A stretch of DNA of 64,000 nucleotides. Origin: Achatina immaculata. Its lineage: Eukaryota > Mollusca > Gastropoda > Stylommatophora > Achatinidae. A program made the translations under genes and the position numbers. The notes under the pieces are model-generated. The model made no database searches. It was not told where the DNA came from and saw nothing but the letters and a program-made list of their open reading frames with translations. This document shows positions 1 to 10,844 of this stretch, piece by piece; the stretch's first letter is position 1, and each line of letters begins with the position of its first letter. The stretch spans positions 50,766,930-50,830,929 of the forward strand of contig CM019692.1 in the NCBI GenBank assembly GCA_009760885.1, written 5' to 3'.

Positions 1-1580
1 AATATCATTAGGACAAAAGTAATCACAGCTAAATCATGCCAAATACATAGAAAACAAAGGTACTTCTGTTAAGAGGCATCAGTTTATAAAAGAACTCGCA
101 TGGATAGAGAAAGACCGGGGTCCTTTTATGATAACAAAGGCAAAGAATGTATTGTGTTTTACTGACTTTGTAACAAGGACACCGCGCTAATTATATGAAG
201 TGGGATAATTTAGGAAAAAAGCACAAAATTGTACTGCGCTCATGGTAAAAGAATGATATACAAATAATAATAATAATAGAAGAAGAAGACGACGAAGAAG
301 AAGGACGACGATGATCACGATGATGTTGATGATGATGATGTAATATAATATTAAATGGTCGAGTTGGTATATCTTATCTGTTCACACAAATTTGCTACTT
401 TAAAAAAAAACATTATCAGTTGAATTTTTCACACCTGTAAATATCCGAGTGTAACCTGGAAATAATAACGTTAGCGATATGCCCACAGTGACAAATAGTA
501 AAACACAACGACACAGCACCGACACTCACATTTCAATACAACTTGGCCCGAGTTAAATCTGAAATACCAGTTCAGTGCGATTTTTAGAATACCTTGGTTT
601 TCCAAAGAAACAAAAGAGCTTAATTTCCACTACAGCTGGAAGTGAACTATGTTGCAGCAGCACAGAATATTCTCATTTCACACTCTTCAAATGCTCGGTT
701 TTGTGAACTTGCAAGTACAGGCGAAGACTGTTAGTACACACTTGATTATCGCATGACCTAGTTAACAACACATTTACGCGTGCAGATATGCTTTACGATC
801 ACATTTCTCATATCTGTATATATAACAAGCTGGCGGTCCTCGGTTTCTAGTTCCTGGTTTCAAAATATGCGGGCATGGTTATTGTGGCTAAGTAAAGCGT
901 GGGCAAAAGTCCTAGAATATTGAATCATCTCATCAGTGTGTACAGTACACGCCTTCTCCCACTTTTGTTTTTCTCCACCAAAGAAATCAACGGCGGTCTT
1001 AACCACACGTTCTGCATCAAGGGCTTTCCCGGTGAGATATGTTTAGCAGTTCTCAGAAAAGCGCTTTGTATTCTCGACAAAACTAAAACCAGAACCAGGT
1101 ATTGTTGCTGTGTTCAGGAAAACAGTTTCAGATGAGTTTGGGGATCAGAATATTTTGTGGTTAATGCAGGAAGTGACTACTGCAAGCCTGTAACCGGAAT
1201 CTAGATCAGGTAATCTCGGATAATGTTCGGAGGAATCCGTGGATTTCGCGAAAGTTTCTCAAGGGCTCCGAGAGAGGAGTCAGAATGAGTCATGAGGCCA
1301 GTTACCATGGGAACCTATATGAAACACGTAAAGCTGTAATAAGACGGGGGGGGGGGGGGGGGGAGCAGGAGCTGGATGCCCGCCAGGAGCACGTACCCCA
1401 GGGGTGCAACCTGGCAACCTATCTTCTAGTCGGGCTTGGGTGAGAGTTTTAAAAGTTTATCGAGAGGTCTTGATTAAGAATTTAATAAAATAAATGTCGT
1501 TTATTTGCGGGTCTACATAAAGAAAAGATAATTTTATACTCACAAGACAACTTGCAATAACTATTGTATTATAATACTGT
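1..1580. other. No recognisable gene; triplet repeat and poly-G run
   Basis: I see no gene here. Positions 264-345 hold imperfect ATA/GAA/GAC/GAT triplet repeats, and 1,346-1,363 is an uninterrupted run of 18 G. A 78-codon open frame at 899-1,135 (+) has no motif I recognise and no repeat support, so I do not call it a gene. Confidence 0.6.
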
Positions 1581-1738
1581 ATCTACAACTTATCTTAACT
1601 AAGACATTGATTGATGATCTGCGAATGGATGCATCAGCAACAGGGCAACTTGCTTACAACCGAGAGACCTTCAAGAGAGCTGTCAGGGAGGCAAAGTTCC
1701 GCAAGGAACGTGCTAAAGAATGAATGAATCTACAACTT
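1581..1738 (+). mobile_element. LINE-A 3' fragment with 11-bp target-site duplication
   Basis: Positions 1,602-1,727 match the 3' coding end of LINE-A (compare 34,770-34,896): they encode the last residues before the stop and end in the family's GAATGAATGA-type tail. The 11 bp ATCTACAACTT lies at 1,581-1,591 and again at 1,728-1,738, directly flanking the fragment. About ten unrelated bases sit between the left duplication and the LINE sequence. This is the signature of a strongly 5'-truncated insertion made by target-primed reverse transcription. Confidence 0.85.
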
Positions 1739-2127
1739 GCTGACCACATTAACATCAACTACAAGTGTAAAAGTTTTCATACACACGGCTCCAAGAGTCC
1801 TGAAAGATTATACTAAAGGTTTCACTAGAACAAGAATGGTTGAGAAAGGCTGATCCCAACCTGTTTTGCCATTTCATAACCGTTCATATCTCCTACACAA
1901 AACCACTTCGGATGCTCACTCCAAACTTTGTAAACGAAAGGTGGAATCTATTTGGCAATGAATATCAGATCGTTGCAATGTGATTTATGTCTCATAACCT
2001 TTGTAATAATAATGGCATTTGTCTTCTCAGACAATGGTTTTCAAGCGGATAGAAGTTAGATGCTGAGAAACTTTTATGCGTGTAATTTTACTGAACAGTT
2101 TTTGTCGCGACTGATTTTTATCATGTG

Positions 2128-2360
2128 GTGTAGTGGTTAGTGCATTTGCCTGCCGATCAGAAGGTCCCTGGTTCGATTTCGCACCCGGGAGGAATTTCCT
2201 TCCGAGCGACCATCAACTGGGTTCACCCAGCCTCGTAATATTGGTACCTGTGCTATCCATAGGAAAACAAAGACAGCGAGGATAGGAGCTGGCATTCCTA
2301 CCTCAAATGCTGTAGTGGCCTAGAAATGTGAAGGCCCTAACACTTCACACCCCCTAAGGT
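2128..2360 (+). mobile_element. tRNA-derived SINE, third family
   Basis: The head (2,131-2,195) reads like a tRNA: an A-box-like TGGTGTAGTGG near 2,135 and a B-box-like GGTTCGATTTC near 2,169, spaced as in a pol III promoter. An unrelated body follows to about 2,360. It does not fold as a clean tRNA and lacks a tRNA 3' end, so I call it a SINE, not a tRNA gene. I see no second copy of the body in this window. Confidence 0.5.
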
Positions 2361-2545
2361 GCTACGGGACACCAGAGATAGTTAAAAATATGTTTTATTT
2401 GCATAATGGACAACAGTAAATGCAAATACATGTTTATCGAAAGGTCAAGTTTCTTTCGTTTTGTTTTGTTCCTTTTTTTAGTTTCAAGTTTTTGTCCCTC
2501 TCTTTTTTTCATAAGGTGACGATGAATCTTAAGATGAGAGGGTGC

Positions 2546-2818
2546 GAGTGGCACAGTAGTTAGTGTACTAGTCTCCCATGCTCAGTAGCTCAAGTACGGC
2601 CAGTCTCCCCAGTTACCACCCCCCCACACACACACACAACTGTAGAAATGGGCACCCGGTCTCTTCTGAAGGTGGAAGGAGAAAAGTAAAGGCGGTCAGG
2701 CATGATGCTGACCTTATTACCCTCTATTTGCCGACAGGTCAAGGAAAATATGGGCACAGACATGTCCCCTAGGTACCTCCATGGCGCTTACAGGGTTACT
2801 TTACCTTACCCTTAAGAT
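2546..2818 (+). mobile_element. SINE-2 copy
   Basis: This begins with a degenerate tRNA-like head (GTGGCACAGTAGTTAGTG at about 2,553) and ends in a TTTACCTTACC-type tail near 2,805. The body resembles 48,388-48,665: both contain a GACAGGTCAA block followed by a GGGCACAGACATG/GTGGACACTAACAG block and a similar tail. The open frames here are short and without motifs. Confidence 0.55.
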
Positions 2819-2887
2819 AGAGTCGTTCTCCATGTAACGTTATCTTCCACCAGTTCTTCCCAGCCTTGTTGCCTTCCTTTCCTCTGT

Positions 2888-3215
2888 GGGGCGTTTCTCA
2901 ACAGAGCACACACATGTAGTTGTCTCAGAAAAAAAAAAAAAAAAACAAAAACTCGCTTCCACATATCAGAGCCAGATCAATTTATTCACTCATCACTTAC
3001 CAAACACACTGTTACTTATTACTTCAACTGTCACCTTATTCAATGTATATGAACGAGGCCTCTTGAGTTTTAATCCAGATACTCACGAACAGCAGCAGCT
3101 TGTACAACTGACACACATTGCTAGTGGCCGCCATGCCTCTCCCACTCTCTCCAATCTCTGACGTCATACTTCCACCAGTCATTCAGTCACTCGACAAGTT
3201 CCTCTTACACATCTG
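2888..3215 (+). repeat. F repeat, uninterrupted copy (empty-site paralogue)
   Basis: This 330 bp sequence runs from GTGGGGCGTTTCTCAACAG to ACAAGTTCCTCTTACACATC. It recurs in both halves of the duplication at 4.3-7.6 kb (from about 4,640 and 6,274), but there it is split by an 881 bp insertion at TATTTAATGTATA. Here the equivalent site, TATTCAATGTATA at 3,037-3,049, is single and uninterrupted. F has no coding potential I can support; its class is unknown. Confidence 0.75.
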
Positions 3216-3217
3216 TC

Positions 3218-3556
3218 ATCCATGATCCCACTACTGTGTAATCTCTTCTTCACTTCCATTCATAACCTCACTACCATGTAATCTCTTCTTCATTCACATC
3301 CATAACCCCACTACTGTGTAATCTCTTCTTCACTTACATCCATAACCCCACTACCATGTAATCTCTTCTTCACTTACATCCATAACCCCACTACTGTGTA
3401 ATCTCTTCTTCACTTCCATTCATAACCTCACTACCATGTAATCTCTTCTTCATTCACATCCATAACCCCACTACTGTGTAATCTCTTCTTCACTTACATC
3501 CATAACCCCACTACCATGTAATCTCTTCTTCACTTACATCCATAACCCCACTACCT
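3218..3556. repeat. 40-bp minisatellite with 160-bp higher-order repeat
   Basis: About 8.5 units of 40 bp (core ATGTAATCTCTTCTTCAC). Units alternate between ACTACTGTG and ACTACCATG variants. A four-unit block, including the rare CACTTCCATTCATAACCTC variant at 3,251 and 3,411, is repeated exactly 160 bp later. The array directly abuts the F repeat. Confidence 0.9.
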
Positions 3557-3925
3557 TTAAATAAAATACGAATTGCAATTCAGATTTTTTTTAAACCCTC
3601 AGATGATTACCTTATCAGAGCCTGCGAAGAAGAATATTCTAACATTTTAGGTACAGTTTTTTTTTTTTTTTGCTGTGGATAGTAAAAGATTCAGGGAAAC
3701 TGCAGTTTTTTTTCGAAACCCCGGTGCTGAACATTTCATGAGAAACACTGTACAGTCGATTACTTCAGCCTTTAAAACCTATTTCCCTACTCGTTCTCAT
3801 TCATTTTTGCAGTTGGGGGTTGGCTTGACCGCGATGGCCTTTATATCGCAATAACTGTTTTTGCACTTAGGCCTGTATGTAAGATCTGTATGCCAAGAAA
3901 ATAATGTAGTAAATTGATGAACAAA
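3557..3925. other. No feature seen
   Basis: AT-rich sequence with T runs near 3,659. I see no gene or dispersed repeat here. Confidence 0.5.
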
Positions 3926-4178
3926 AGGTAAAAGGTAAAATCCTCGTTTCCCTGCCATTAAGGCATAATGGGGATATGATGTTAGGCCTGTATTTTCATG
4001 ACTTTCAGCGGATGAAAGAGTGATATGGTCATTATCACGCCTGACCGCATTTGGCTTCCCAGATTTCTTAGGTACCCATTTTTAGATGCTGGATGGACCC
4101 CAGGGCCTTCGTGATATGAGCCAGAAAACACCCCACTGCTGGAACTTGGGCCGGGTACCACCGAAATAGAAGCTGATG
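3926..4178 (-). mobile_element. SINE-1 copy, 5'-truncated
   Basis: On the minus strand this matches SINE-1 at 19,290-19,556 and 41,738-42,037. It has the B-box-side end of the tRNA-like head (near 4,135-4,160), the conserved body and the (TTTACC)n-type tail, seen on the plus strand as GGTAAAAGGTAAAATCC at 3,927. The A-box half of the head is missing. Confidence 0.75.
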
Positions 4179-4370
4179 AATAAGTTGAAAGAAAAAAAAA
4201 GAATTTTAAATACCTAGTTTCAGATTCCTTTTTCCAAATATAACGATTTCGTATTTGATGTACAATACAGTGAACACACACCCCAAAAAAATGCGTCACT
4301 GACTCCAAAATAACTCAAATTATTATACAAGGTGCGGAGACCGAGGTGACTTCGCACTTTTGTTTTCCAG

Positions 4371-4431
4371 GAAAACCTTTCCTCGCTCGAAAACGATGAT
4401 TCCTGAATGGTCTCTTGCCCTCGTTTTCTTG
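4371..4431 (+). other. Candidate small first exon with signal-peptide-like start
   Basis: This 61-base segment is preceded by a good 3' splice site (TTTTGTTTTCCAG, ending at 4,370) and followed by a consensus 5' splice site (G/GTAAGT, 4,431-4,437). It holds an ATG at 4,396 whose frame opens with the hydrophobic MIPEWSLALVFL. Such an exon could encode 5' UTR plus the beginning of a signal peptide. No downstream coding exon is recognisable and the same signals could arise by chance, so this is a weak call. Confidence 0.25.
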
Positions 4432-4785
4432 GTAAGTTACCTGTCTGTAAATAGAAACACGCGGGTTTTCACTTTTTGGAAATTGTTTCACTGTCCTCGC
4501 TTGTCTCTTAGAAGAAGGTTTATAGACCTTGCTGTACAAGTCCTCTCACGTGGAGTGAGAGTAAGATATCAGCAGTCACCTAGGAAAGTGCAGCGACACA
4601 CACAACATACACGCTCCAAATTCTGTACATATACATATGTGGGGCGGTTCTCAATAGAGCACACACGTGTAGTTGTCACAGAAAAAACTAGATTCCACAT
4701 ATCAGTGCCAGATCAGTTTATTCTCTCATCAGTTACCCAGCACACTGTCACTTATTACTTCAGCTGTTACTTTATTTAATGTATA

Positions 4786-5666
4786 ATATCTTCTTCTTCG
4801 TTCGCTTCTACCACCAAGGCTGCCCTGTGATCCTACTGAATTTACTCCTGTGGTCCTCAGTAGGTCCTGTGGTCACCGTGTGGTCCCCGAAAGGACCACA
4901 CGAGATCCCGAGAGGATCACAAGAGGTTAAGAGTATCGCAGGGCTTGAGCCTGTATTCTTGGTGGGTCTTAGAAGCGGGATTGCGTGACACCGTGGTTTT
5001 CGTTGAACCAGTTTAATCTAGAGTCGGACTTTCTCACTGGAAAGCCTCCACTTGTTTTGAGATACCCTTGTATCCCCGCCGGGTGAGAGTTGGTTGCCCC
5101 TCCATTCCGGCGTTGGACTTTCTCACCCGAAAACCTCTGCGTGATTAGGATACGCATACATCCCCGCCGGGTGAGAGGTGGTTGCCAATCTAGACTGCAC
5201 TGGTCCAGTGTCTCCGACTTCAGCATTTTGTGGTCGTGGCCTCTACCCTTCCTAGTTGTGACCAGGATGGAGCTTTTGTCCAGGAGGACGAGTCCTCGCC
5301 ACTAGTGTTTCACCCCTGGGTTGAGCCGGTTTAGGCATATTATCCCAGTATGGGCATGTTTAGGACGTGACCGACCTCTAGAGCAGAGGTACCGTAACTT
5401 GAGTAGCCATCAAGTTTCACCCCTGGTTAACCCGGTTTAGTATGTGTGTATATCGGACGTGGCCGGCCTCTAGAGCAAAGGTTCCATGGTATGAGTTGCT
5501 CTCGCCGCGAGACTACTGGACATACCGATTAAGCTTCATTTTATCCTTTCCATCACCTTTTCACATCGGCGCCGCACGGCAACCCTGATTGCTTTTTCTC
5601 ATTTTCTTCATTGGTCGGGAGGCGTTTCACTCCACGCGCGGCATTCGAAGAGTCTCGCCAGAAGAG
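4786..5666 (-). mobile_element. 881-bp non-autonomous retroposon with (GAA)n tail
   Basis: Exact 13 bp direct repeats TATTTAATGTATA flank this insert (4,773-4,785 and 5,667-5,679). Read on the minus strand it starts at CTCTTCTGGCGAGACTC and ends in a short GAA tail, as expected for insertion by a LINE machinery. It has no coding potential. It contains two internal duplications: a block around TCACCCGGCGGGGAT (about 5,040-5,200) and a block around GCTCTAGAGG with CAGGGGTGAAAC (about 5,305-5,500). The host sequence is the F repeat. I do not recognise the promoter or origin of its 5' end. Confidence 0.82.
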
Positions 5667-5768
5667 TATTTAATGTATATGATGCAGACCTCTGAGTTTT
5701 AGCCCAAATACTCACGAACAGCAGCAGCTTGTACAACTGACACACATTGCTAGTAGCCGCCATACATT

Positions 5769-5814
<46 letters not shown>

Positions 5815-6006
5815 ATCTCTGACGTCATACTTCCTCCAGTCGTTCACAATCACTCAACACGTTCCCCTTCACATATACCACAAACACCCTACGAGTGCCC
5901 ACATTATAGACATAACATACGAGCAAGCATAACAAGCTGTTCAAAATAACTCAAATTATTATACAAGGTGCGGAGACCGAGGTGACTTCGCACTTTTGTT
6001 TTCCAG

Positions 6007-6067
6007 GAAAACCTTTCCTCGCTCGAAAACGATGATTCCTGAATGGTCTCTTGCCCTCGTTTTCTTG
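6007..6067 (+). other. Candidate small first exon, duplicate
   Basis: This is an identical copy of the 4,371-4,431 segment in the second half of the tandem duplication, with both splice-like signals and the ATG (6,032) unchanged. Identity follows from the recent duplication and is not evidence of selection. Confidence 0.22.
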
Positions 6068-6421
6068 GTAAGTTACCTGTCTGTAAATAGAAACACGCGG
6101 GTTTTCACTTTTTGGAAATTGTTTCACTGTCCTCGCTTGTCTCTTAGAAGAAGGTTTATAGACCTTGCTGTACAAGTCCTCTCACGTGGAGTGAGAGTAA
6201 GAAATCAGCAGTCACCTAGGAAAGTGCAGCGACACACACAACATACACGCTCCAAAGTCTGTACACATACATATGTGGGGCTGTTCTCAATAGAGCACAC
6301 ACGTGTAGTTGTCACAGAAAAAAACTAGATTCCACATATCAGAGTGCCAGATCAGTTTATTCTCTCATCAGTTACCCAGCACACTGTCACTTATTACTTC
6401 AGCTGTTACTTTATTTAATGT

Positions 6422-7312
6422 ATAATATCTTCTTCTTCGTTCGCTTCTACCACCAAGGCTGCCCTGTGATCCTACTGAATTTATTCCTGTGGTCCTCAGT
6501 AGGTCCTGTGGTCACCGTGTGGTCCCCGAAAGGACCACACGAGATCCCGAGAGGATCACAAGAGGTTAAGAATATCGCAGGGCTTGAGCCTGTATTCTTG
6601 GTGGGTCTTAGAAGCGGGATTGCGTGACACCGTGGTTTTCGTTGCACCAGTTTAATCTAGAGTCGGACTTTCTCACTGGAAAGCCTCCACGTGTTTTGAG
6701 ATACCCGTGTATCCCCGCCGGGTGAGAGTTGGTTGCCCCTCCATTCCGGCGTTGGACTTTCTCACCCGAAAACCTCTGCGTGATTAGGATACGCATACAT
6801 CCCCGCCGGGTGAGAGGTGGTTGCCTATCTAGACTGCACTGGTCCAGTGTCTCCGACTTCAGTATTTTGTGGTCGTGGCTGCTACCCTTCCTAGTTGTGA
6901 CCAGGACGACATTTTTGTCCAGGAGGACGAGTCCTCGCTACTAGCAAGTTTCACCCCTGGGTTGAGCCGGTTTAGGCATATTATCCCAGTATGGGCACGT
7001 TTAGGACGTGACCGACCTCTAGAGCAGAGGTACCGTAACTTGAGTAGCCATCAAGTTTCACCCCTGGTGTAACCCGGTTTAGTATGTGTGTATATCGGAC
7101 GTGGCCGGCCTCTAGAGCAAAGGTTCCATGGTATGAGTTGCTCTCGCCGCGAGACTACTGGACATACCGATTAAGCTTCATTTTATCCTTTCCATCACCT
7201 TTTCACATCGGCGCCGCACGGCAACCCTGATTGCTTTTTCTCATTTTCGTCATTGGTCGGGAGGCGTTTCACTCCACGCGCGGCATTCGATGAGTCTCGC
7301 CAGAAGAGTATT
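6422..7312 (-). mobile_element. Same retroposon, copied by the tandem duplication
   Basis: This lies at the equivalent site in copy B, with the same flanking TATTTAATGTATA repeats (about 6,409-6,421 and 7,313-7,325). It was carried along by the duplication and is not an independent insertion. A handful of substitutions separate it from 4,786-5,666. Confidence 0.85.
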
Positions 7313-7416
7313 TAATGTATATGATGCAGACCTCTGAGTTTTAGCCCAAATACTCACGAACAGCAGCAGCTTGTACAACTGACACACATTGCTAGTAGCC
7401 GCCATGCATTTCTCGC

Positions 7417-7461
<45 letters not shown>

Positions 7462-7587
7462 TCTGACGTCATACTTCCTCCAGTCGTTCACAATCACTCA
7501 ACACGTTCCCCTTCACATATACCACAAACACCCTACGAGTGCCCACATTATAGACATAACATACGAGCAAGCATAACAAGCTGTTCA

Positions 7588-8200
7588 AGAGACAGTATAA
7601 TCTTGTGTCAAGTTACGACTGAGGGCTCACTGCTATTTTTATCCTGACATCTTGCGACTCATAGCTGACATGCTGGCTTCATGAGTCGGCGACTCATAGC
7701 TGATATGCTGGCCTCATGGTCGGCGACCCATAGCTGACATGCAGGCCTCATGGTCGGTGACTCATAGCTGACATGCTGGCCTCATGGTCGGCGACTCATA
7801 GCTGACATGCTGGCCTCATGGTCGGTGACTCATAGCTGACATGCTGGCCTCATGGTCGGCAACTCATAGCTGACATGCTGGCCTCATGGTCGGCGACTCA
7901 TAGCTGACATGCAGGCCTCATGGTCGGCGACTCACAGCTGACATGTTGGCCTCATGGTCGGCGACTCAAAGCTGACATGTTGGCCTCATGGTCGGCGACT
8001 CATAGCTGACATGCTGGCCTCATGGTCGGCGACTCATAGCTGATATGCTGGCCTCATGGTCGGCGACCCAAAGCTGACATGCTGGGCTCATGGTGGGTGA
8101 CCAATAGCTGACATACTGGCGTCATGGTCGGTGACTCGTAGCCGACGTGCTGACACCATGGTCTGCGAACCATAACTGACCAAAACATGACTTGAGAAAT
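7588..8200. repeat. M repeat: 34-bp array, about 16 units
   Basis: Sixteen units of about 34 bp built on CGACTCATAGCTGACATGCTGG and CCTCATGGTCGG. The last unit turns into CATAACTGACCAAAACATG (about 8,170), which parallels the GCTGACCAAGACCCTG that closes this array in the other M copies. The flanking M body is absent, so this is the VNTR section alone. It abuts the hAT relic and may have replaced its C-terminal end. Confidence 0.88.
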
Positions 8201-8747
8201 GTCGTAAAAAACAGTTTTCTTTTCTCTCAAGACTGTGGAAACAATTTTAAAACTGCAGTTTTTACCCGAAAAAAATGTTTTTCTCGTTAAAAAAAAATTG
8301 CTTGAGCTTCCATATCGTTCGACGAGCAGATGTTGAAATGCTACGTCAACATCAGCAGCATTCACCACAAATGAATCGAATATCCACTCTGGAATATTTA
8401 GCAGATCACGGAAACGAGTTTGCATTTAATAATGTAGCTGCTTCAGATGGTCCACGTACAGGAGCATGTCGTCATTCTTTAATTCAGAGCTTAATGGCGC
8501 CGAAGAAGAAAAAAACTGGGCAAATCCCTGGCGTCTTGTATCGTCTGTGTCCAGTTTCATTTTCCAAGAATTGCTATGACGGTCTCTTTGCGTGATAGAA
8601 GGTAACAGTTCCATCCCTGTAGTTGCTTATTTAACAAGTTAAGTTTTCCAAAAATATCACAAAGATAAAATATGTCGCATTTAGCCGAGCTGACCTCTTT
8701 GTCAATTTTCTGAACATTGAAAAATGTCACAATTGTGTCCCACAAAA

Positions 8748-8820
8748 AAAAAGTAAAGGTAAAGGTAATCCTGTTATGCCTTAGAGGCACATAGGGATAT
8801 GGTGTTAGTGCCACACAAAA
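8748..8820 (-). mobile_element. SINE-1 3' end inside the hAT relic
   Basis: The plus-strand AGTAAAGGTAAAGGTAATCCTG and the following TATGCCTTAGAGGCACATAG match the tail and last body segment of SINE-1 on the minus strand. It separates the HAQVRWLSK block from the following FLWDTIVTFF block of the hAT relic, so it is a later insertion. Confidence 0.6.
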
Positions 8821-8997
8821 AAAAAGATGAAGGCAGTTACTCTTCGATAACCAACGGACTTGTGCATGCAATAATAAGCATGTAAAATCTTCATTATTGT
8901 CTTATAAAAAAAAAAAAGCTGTCGAAACGGACGATCTTGAAGTGCATTCGATTTCATGAATTTGACTGCCTCTAATACGACTCTCGGAGACTCATGC

Positions 8998-9355
8998 AGG
9001 AGGTTTTCTGCAGTGAGGACAAAACACTTCTGGGACAGGAGGTTTTCTGCAGTGAGGACAAAACACTTCTGGGACAGGATGTTTTCTGCAGTGAGGACAA
9101 AACACTTCTGGGACATGAGGTTTTCTGCAGTGAGGACAAAACACTTCTGGGACAGGATGTTTTCTGCAGTGAGGACAAAATACATCTGGGACAGGATGTT
9201 TTCTGCAGTGAGGACAAAACACTTCTGGGACAGGATATTTTCTGCAGTGAGGACAAAATACATCTGGGACAGGATGTTTTCTGCAGTGAGGACAAAACAC
9301 TTCTGGGACAGGATGTTTTCTGCAGTGAGGACAAAACACTTCTGGAACAGGATGT
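8998..9355. repeat. 39-bp minisatellite within the hAT relic
   Basis: About nine units of 39 bp (core TTTTCTGCAGTGAGGACAAA). Because 39 is a multiple of 3, several frames stay open on both strands (for example 8,956-9,459 plus and 8,805-9,263 minus). These are artefacts, not genes. In the minus frame that continues the hAT relic the unit reads HPVPEVFCPHCRK. It follows GFFAFLK directly, where ZBED5-like proteins have a similar Val-Pro...His-Cys stretch. The array therefore seems to have grown out of transposase coding sequence. Confidence 0.88.
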
Positions 9356-9734
9356 TTCAAGAATGCAAAAAATCCTCTCTACCTACCTGCTGTGGAAGCA
9401 GCACCATCACTAGCACAAGCCGGAATGCTTTCAAAAGGATATCATTTTCAGTGAAATAACTCTTTAATTATTCAAGCACTGCTTCGCTCCTAGTATCTGT
9501 GTTAAGCTTTTGAGCGATAACCATTTCTTTTGTACGTTATCTTCGTTCAGATATCTAACATAAACCATCAGTATTGCTGTGTTATCTGGTAAACATGGTT
9601 CACCAACTTGCGGAGCAAACTGTTTAACTTTTAAACGGGAAACAAGTTGCTTTTCAGCATTGTCTGCCATTTCATCGATATACTTCGACACTGATGAGCT
9701 GCTCAAAGATATTTGATTCAACACTTTCATGAAA

Positions 9735-9915
9735 AGAACAAGAAGGGAAAAAAGGACAAGAGGACGACAGCGATATAGATAAGTGGACAGTCATCAAGAG
9801 ATGGACAGGGACAAGCTTGGCCGAGTGTTCTACAAAGACAAGAAACAGAACAGAGTGGAGATGCATTGCGGCCAACCTTCCATAGTGAGACAGCACGAAA
9901 TAATGATGATGACGA
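9735..9915 (+). mobile_element. LINE 3' fragment inside the hAT relic
   Basis: The plus strand contains a GRQR-like start and then WTGTSLAECSTKTRNRTEW and CIAANLP before a stop. This resembles the WTGLS.AE...R..W...V end of common non-LTR ORF2 proteins. An ATGATGATGACG tail follows (about 9,902). It separates the MSQNVNEI and KVLNQISLSSS blocks of the hAT relic. Short matching ends (TTTCAT at about 9,725 and 9,922) may be a target duplication, but they are too short to be sure. Confidence 0.55.
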
Positions 9916-10098
9916 TCGTGAATTTCATTAACATTTTGGCTCATGACAGCTGAAATCACAACAGACACTGCTGGCAATATAAAAGATTCATCTATACTGT
10001 GTGGTTTTCCTTCTTTTGCTGTCAGTTTGGGTGTCTAGTAATACATAATCTGTGTCTGATTTAGCTAATTTCTCAACAAACACTTGACTCATTGTAGA

Positions 10099-10797
10099 TC
10101 TAGTTTCAGGACTAAAGATCAACGTAGGAAAGACAAAGTTAATGAAGCAAAATGTGAACAACAGAAATGTACTCAGAGTAGATAACAAGTTAGTGGAGGA
10201 GGTCAACGAATTTTTATACCTTGGCAGCAGAATAGTAGAAAATGGAGACAGCACAGAGGACATCAACAGCAGACTTACTAGAGCAAACCAGGCTTTTGCA
10301 ATGCTGCAGAATATATGGAAATCAAATAAACTAAGCATAAATATGAAAATCAGGATATTTAAGAGTAATGTTCTAAGTGTACTACTCTATGGAAGTGAAT
10401 GCTGGAAAATCACCAAAACCATAGAAAACAAGTTGAATTCTTTCCAGACTAAATGTTTACGCAGAATTAGAAACATATTTTGGCCAAACACCGTAAGAAA
10501 TAACATCTTGTTGGCAGAAATGCAGATGAAGCCACTGACAGCAATTACTGAGGAAAGACGCAGGCGATGGTTGGGACATGTGCTCCGAATGACTGATAAC
10601 TCACTACCAAAAATAGCACTATGGTGGATACCACAGGGGAACAGAAGTAAGGGTAGACCAAAAGAGACATGGAAAAGAACAACAGAAAGGATGTTGAGCA
10701 ATAGAGGGCTCACCTGGGCAAGAGCAGAAAAAAAGGCAAAGGACAGGCATTTGTGGAAAACCCTTGCGGAAGCCCCATGTGCCCTGTGCACTTAAGG

Positions 10798-10844
<47 letters not shown>

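Larger units (their letters stand above)
4307..5942. repeat. 1,636-bp tandem duplication, copy A
   Basis: The sequence from 4,307 recurs at 5,943 with an offset of 1,636 bp and very few differences, so the duplication is recent. The unit contains a candidate small exon (4,371-4,431), an F repeat (from about 4,640), an 881 bp retroposon inside F, and a (CT)n tract near 5,772-5,812. The junction falls at CTGTTCAA. Confidence 0.93.
5943..7587. repeat. 1,636-bp tandem duplication, copy B
   Basis: This is the second copy. It differs from copy A by scattered substitutions, small indels (for example CGCCACTAGTGTTTC against CGCTACTAGCAAGTTTC) and the length and purity of the (CT)n tract (7,416-7,458). 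It ends at the same CTGTTCAA motif (7,580-7,587) where copy A ended. Sequence after it is unrelated. Confidence 0.93.

Noticed and set aside
2131..2195. tRNA gene
   Set aside because: A- and B-box-like motifs are present but the stems do not pair well and a SINE body follows. The same holds for the heads at 15.5, 19.5, 42.0 and 50.7 kb.
7640..8200. CRISPR-like array
   Set aside because: Units follow each other without unique spacers and the context is an animal genome, so it is a minisatellite.
8956..9459. Overlapping open frames of 120-167 codons on both strands
   Set aside because: They are created by a 39 bp tandem unit. Only the minus frame relates to a protein, a dead hAT transposase.
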